Origin: Thermoplasmatota archaeon
GTDB lineage: Archaea; Thermoplasmatota; E2; DHVEG-1
Length of the DNA: 16,746 nt
Assembly (NCBI GenBank): GCA_030612095.1
Contig: JAUWOO010000019.1
Location: forward strand, 1-16,746
Direction: 5' to 3'
Shown here: positions 14,503-16,746 of the stretch, one piece after another
Numbering within the stretch: position 1 is the first letter of the stretch
How the letters are laid out: every line of letters starts with the position of its first letter
The notes under the pieces: model-generated
The model's input: the letters and a program-made list of their open reading frames with translations, nothing else
What the model was told of the DNA's origin: nothing
Databases searched by the model: none
Position numbers and translations under genes: made by a program

Positions 14503-16344
14503 ATGAGTGGCGGATACACAGGAAAAATGCTAATTATTGATTTAAACAATCATGCTACATCTGTAGAAGAAACAGACATGAATGACGCTAGAGATTTCAT
14601 CGGGGCTAAAGGACTTGGAGCTAAGATATTATTTGATAGACTTCCAAAAGGAACAGATCCTTTATCACCAGAAAATCTTCTGATGTTTACAACTGGACCT
14701 CTTACTGGTACTTCAACTCAGACTTCAGGTAGGGGAACTGTAGTGACCAAATCTCCTCAAACTGGCCTTTATCTAGACTCTCATTTTGGCGGTATCTTCG
14801 CTGCAGAAATGAAGAAAGCAGGCTGGGATTTTATAATAATCAAAGGACGATCTAATACACCAGTTTACATTGTTATAAATGATGATTCAGTTGAGTTCAA
14901 AGATGCTTCTGAAATATGGGGGAAGGAGTGCCTTGAAACACATAACTGGCTTCAGCAGACTGAAGGGCGAGTGAGGACTGCTCTTATTGGACCAGCAGGG
15001 GAAAATCTCGTAAAGTTCTCAGCTATAACTATAGATGGACACCGTCATGCAGGAAGAGGTGGACCGGGGGCAGTTATGGGTTCCAAGAATCTCAAAGCTA
15101 TTGCTATTAATGGTAGTAACAAGGTGCCATTACATGATCCAGATGGATTCCGTAAGGTATCAAAGGAGGTTTTAAAACAGATCAAGGAAAATGATTTTGT
15201 TCCCATCAGAAAAAAATATGGCACTCCATATTGGGTTAAACCTGTTAATGATGAGGGTTTCATCCCAACTAGAAACTACCAAGAAGGATATTTCGAGAAG
15301 GGTGATAATCTCCGCGCTGAGGTCATGCAAGAAAAGATTGTAGATGGTTCAGGGTCATGTTTTAACTGTGTGATTATGTGTTGGAATAAATCTTCCATCA
15401 AATCTGGACCTCACAAAGGTGTCTCATTGGTGGGACCTGAGTACGAAACCTTTGCACTTATGGGTTCCAATTTGGGCGTGGGGTCTGTTGAGGATGTGGC
15501 ATATCTTAACGAAAGATGCAATGAACTTGGCATGGACACTATATCACTGGGGGGAGTACTAGGCTTTGCGATTGAGGCATATGAAAAAGGAGCCATCAAT
15601 AAAGGTGATCTTGGGAGCAATGACATCGGTTGGGGAAAAGTTGAGGAGTTGGCAAAGCTTATAACCGACATTGCTCATCGAAAAGGTAAAGCCGGTGATG
15701 TTCTGGCTGAAGGGGTAAAGATCGCCTCAGAAAAGTTAGGAAAAGAATCTGAAAATTATGCCATACATGCAAAAGGACTGGAAATACCAGGATATGATCC
15801 TCGGGGAACGTTTGGAATGGGTTTGGCCTATGCGACATCAGACAGAGGTGGGTGTCACCAGAGAGCATGGACCGCCAAGGCCGAACTTTATGATCCGGAA
15901 CTTGATAGATTCTCTTTTGATAAGAAGGCTAAGCTCATCAAGGATATACAGGACGAACGGGCGGCGTTCTTTTCACTGGTGCTTTGTGATTTTGCTCCTA
16001 TTTCAGAGGAAAACTGTGTGGACATGTGGAATCTAGCATCAGGCTTTGATCACACTGTCGGGAGTTATCTCTTGGCAGGGGAACGTGTATGGAATCTTAT
16101 TAGATTGTTCAATATACGGGAGGGGCTAGACCCAACTGGTGATAAGTTACCAGCCCGGTTTTTCAAAGAATCGTTTACAAAAGGACCTGCCAAGGGAATT
16201 GTTCTATCTGAAGATGAATTCCAACAGAGTCTAAAAGAATATTACTCTCTTCGCGGATGGAATTCAAAAGGTATTCCTACCACTAAAAAACTAAAGGAGC
16301 TCGGTTTGCTCAAATATGCAAAAGCGATCGGATTGGATAATTAG
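14503..16344 (+). CDS. aor: Tungsten-type aldehyde:ferredoxin oxidoreductase
   Basis: A 613-residue AOR-family enzyme: aldehyde + water to carboxylic acid with reduction of ferredoxin, reversible at low potential. The [4Fe-4S] ligands are C286, C289 and C293 (CFNCVIMC) and C495 (LCDF), almost superposable on C288/C291/C295/C494 of Pyrococcus furiosus AOR. E313 (PEYET) sits at the same number as that enzyme's active-site Glu, and H452 (GGCHQRAW) is likely its active-site His. The bis-pterin signature AGRGGPGAVMGSKNLKAI is intact around 182-200, and GLEIPGYDPRG is present. I chose ATG 14503, with AAGGA at 14488-14492, over TTG 14479. Sequence does not tell AOR from FOR or GOR subtypes, nor tungsten from molybdenum. 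It lies 51 nt after homoserine dehydrogenase. Confidence 0.93.
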   Translation: MSGGYTGKMLIIDLNNHATSVEETDMNDARDFIGAKGLGAKILFDRLPKGTDPLSPENLLMFTTGPLTGTSTQTSGRGTVVTKSPQTGLYLDSHFGGIFAAEMKKAGWDFIIIKGRSNTPVYIVINDDSVEFKDASEIWGKECLETHNWLQQTEGRVRTALIGPAGENLVKFSAITIDGHRHAGRGGPGAVMGSKNLKAIAINGSNKVPLHDPDGFRKVSKEVLKQIKENDFVPIRKKYGTPYWVKPVNDEGFIPTRNYQEGYFEKGDNLRAEVMQEKIVDGSGSCFNCVIMCWNKSSIKSGPHKGVSLVGPEYETFALMGSNLGVGSVEDVAYLNERCNELGMDTISLGGVLGFAIEAYEKGAINKGDLGSNDIGWGKVEELAKLITDIAHRKGKAGDVLAEGVKIASEKLGKESENYAIHAKGLEIPGYDPRGTFGMGLAYATSDRGGCHQRAWTAKAELYDPELDRFSFDKKAKLIKDIQDERAAFFSLVLCDFAPISEENCVDMWNLASGFDHTVGSYLLAGERVWNLIRLFNIREGLDPTGDKLPARFFKESFTKGPAKGIVLSEDEFQQSLKEYYSLRGWNSKGIPTTKKLKELGLLKYAKAIGLDN

Positions 16345-16366
16345 GTTTAAAAAAGGTGATTAAAAA

Positions 16367-16746
16367 ATGGTACAATTAAGTAAAGGGGCAAGTAGAATAT
16401 ATGGAGAAGCAGCATTTGAAGTACTTGCAAAGGCCCAAGAATTGGAAAGACAGGGCAAGAGCGTTCTTCATTTTGAAATCGGCGAACCGGATATGGAAAC
16501 CCCTGAAAACATTGCCAAGGCAGGTATGCAAGCAATCCAGAACAAAAAGACTCATTATGTTCCCTCAATTGGACTTTTGGAACTTAGACTGGCTGTTCAG
16601 GATGAGGTGGAGAAGACCCGGGGATATAGACCCGACTTGGAGCAAGTTATTATTATTCCTGGTTTGAAGCCTGGCATATTCTTTTCAATGATGGCTACTG
16701 TAAATCCTGGAGATGAGGTCATTTATCAGGATCCAGGATATCCGAC
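16367..16746 (+). CDS. Class I/II PLP aminotransferase, 5' part only
   Basis: The frame opens at ATG 16367 and runs off the window after 126 codons. The N-terminal part reads as a fold-type I aminotransferase of the aspartate/aromatic aminotransferase group: SKGASRIYGEAAFEVLAKA, then FEIGEPDMETPENIAKAG (the conserved GEPD...TP substrate-entry strand), THYVPSIGLLELRLAV (the Y..xxGxxELR motif), and the start of the PLP domain at IIIPGLKPGIFFSMMATVNPGDEVIYQDPGYP. The usual G-x-x-x-A PLP-phosphate site is represented by GLKPGIF. AAGGTG lies 9-10 nt upstream and the AOR stop is 22 nt before, so it belongs to the same operon. The catalytic Lys lies beyond the window and substrate preference is undetermined. 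Confidence 0.88.
   Translation, partial: MVQLSKGASRIYGEAAFEVLAKAQELERQGKSVLHFEIGEPDMETPENIAKAGMQAIQNKKTHYVPSIGLLELRLAVQDEVEKTRGYRPDLEQVIIIPGLKPGIFFSMMATVNPGDEVIYQDPGYP

Overview
The window reads as anaerobic archaeal chromosome. The evidence is short AT-rich TATA-type promoters, 4-nt ATGA/GTGA operon overlaps, a four-subunit pyruvate-type ferredoxin oxidoreductase in the archaeal order C-D-A-B, a tungsten-type aldehyde:ferredoxin oxidoreductase, split MgtE permeases with PhoU-TrkA_C partners, and a tandem winged-helix regulator. A euryarchaeal lineage, perhaps near Thermoplasmatota, is my best guess. No rRNA or tRNA is present to settle this, and nothing resembles a phage, transposon or CRISPR array.

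Layout. (1) Positions 1-374 are a long AT-rich regulatory region ending in three 23-bp iterons that abut a TATA box. It drives a tight + strand cassette (375-4147): a secreted beta-propeller protein, a membrane GT2 glycosyltransferase and a PAPS-dependent sulfotransferase, which looks like surface glycan or glycolipid synthesis and sulfation. (2) From 4137 to 11962 every gene is on the - strand. Leftmost are a double winged-helix regulator, whose 3' end overlaps the sulfotransferase by 11 bp, and a membrane-anchored protein with three LEA14/WHy repeats. Then comes a four-gene translationally coupled unit: two five-helix MgtE-type permease halves and two PhoU+TrkA_C proteins. Upstream of these in transcription lie porC-porD-porA-porB and, first, a thiamine-binding (MTH1187/DUF77) protein. 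(3) From 12137 to the right edge a divergent + strand cluster encodes a protein of a family I do not recognise, a homoserine dehydrogenase, an AOR-family tungsten oxidoreductase and a class I aminotransferase cut by the window end.

How they may work together (inference). The thiamine-binding protein could hold thiamine or a related cofactor for the TPP-Mg-dependent POR, with Mg-type permeases encoded on the same strand just downstream. POR interconverts a 2-oxoacid and acyl-CoA with ferredoxin. The right-hand cluster joins amino-acid chemistry (transamination, homoserine/aspartate-semialdehyde) to ferredoxin-linked aldehyde oxidation or acid reduction. Together with its unknown first gene it is the best candidate here for an undescribed pathway.

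Several starts were chosen by Shine-Dalgarno position rather than the longest frame: the glycosyltransferase (1949), MgtE half A (8631), porC (GTG at 11591) and AOR (14503).
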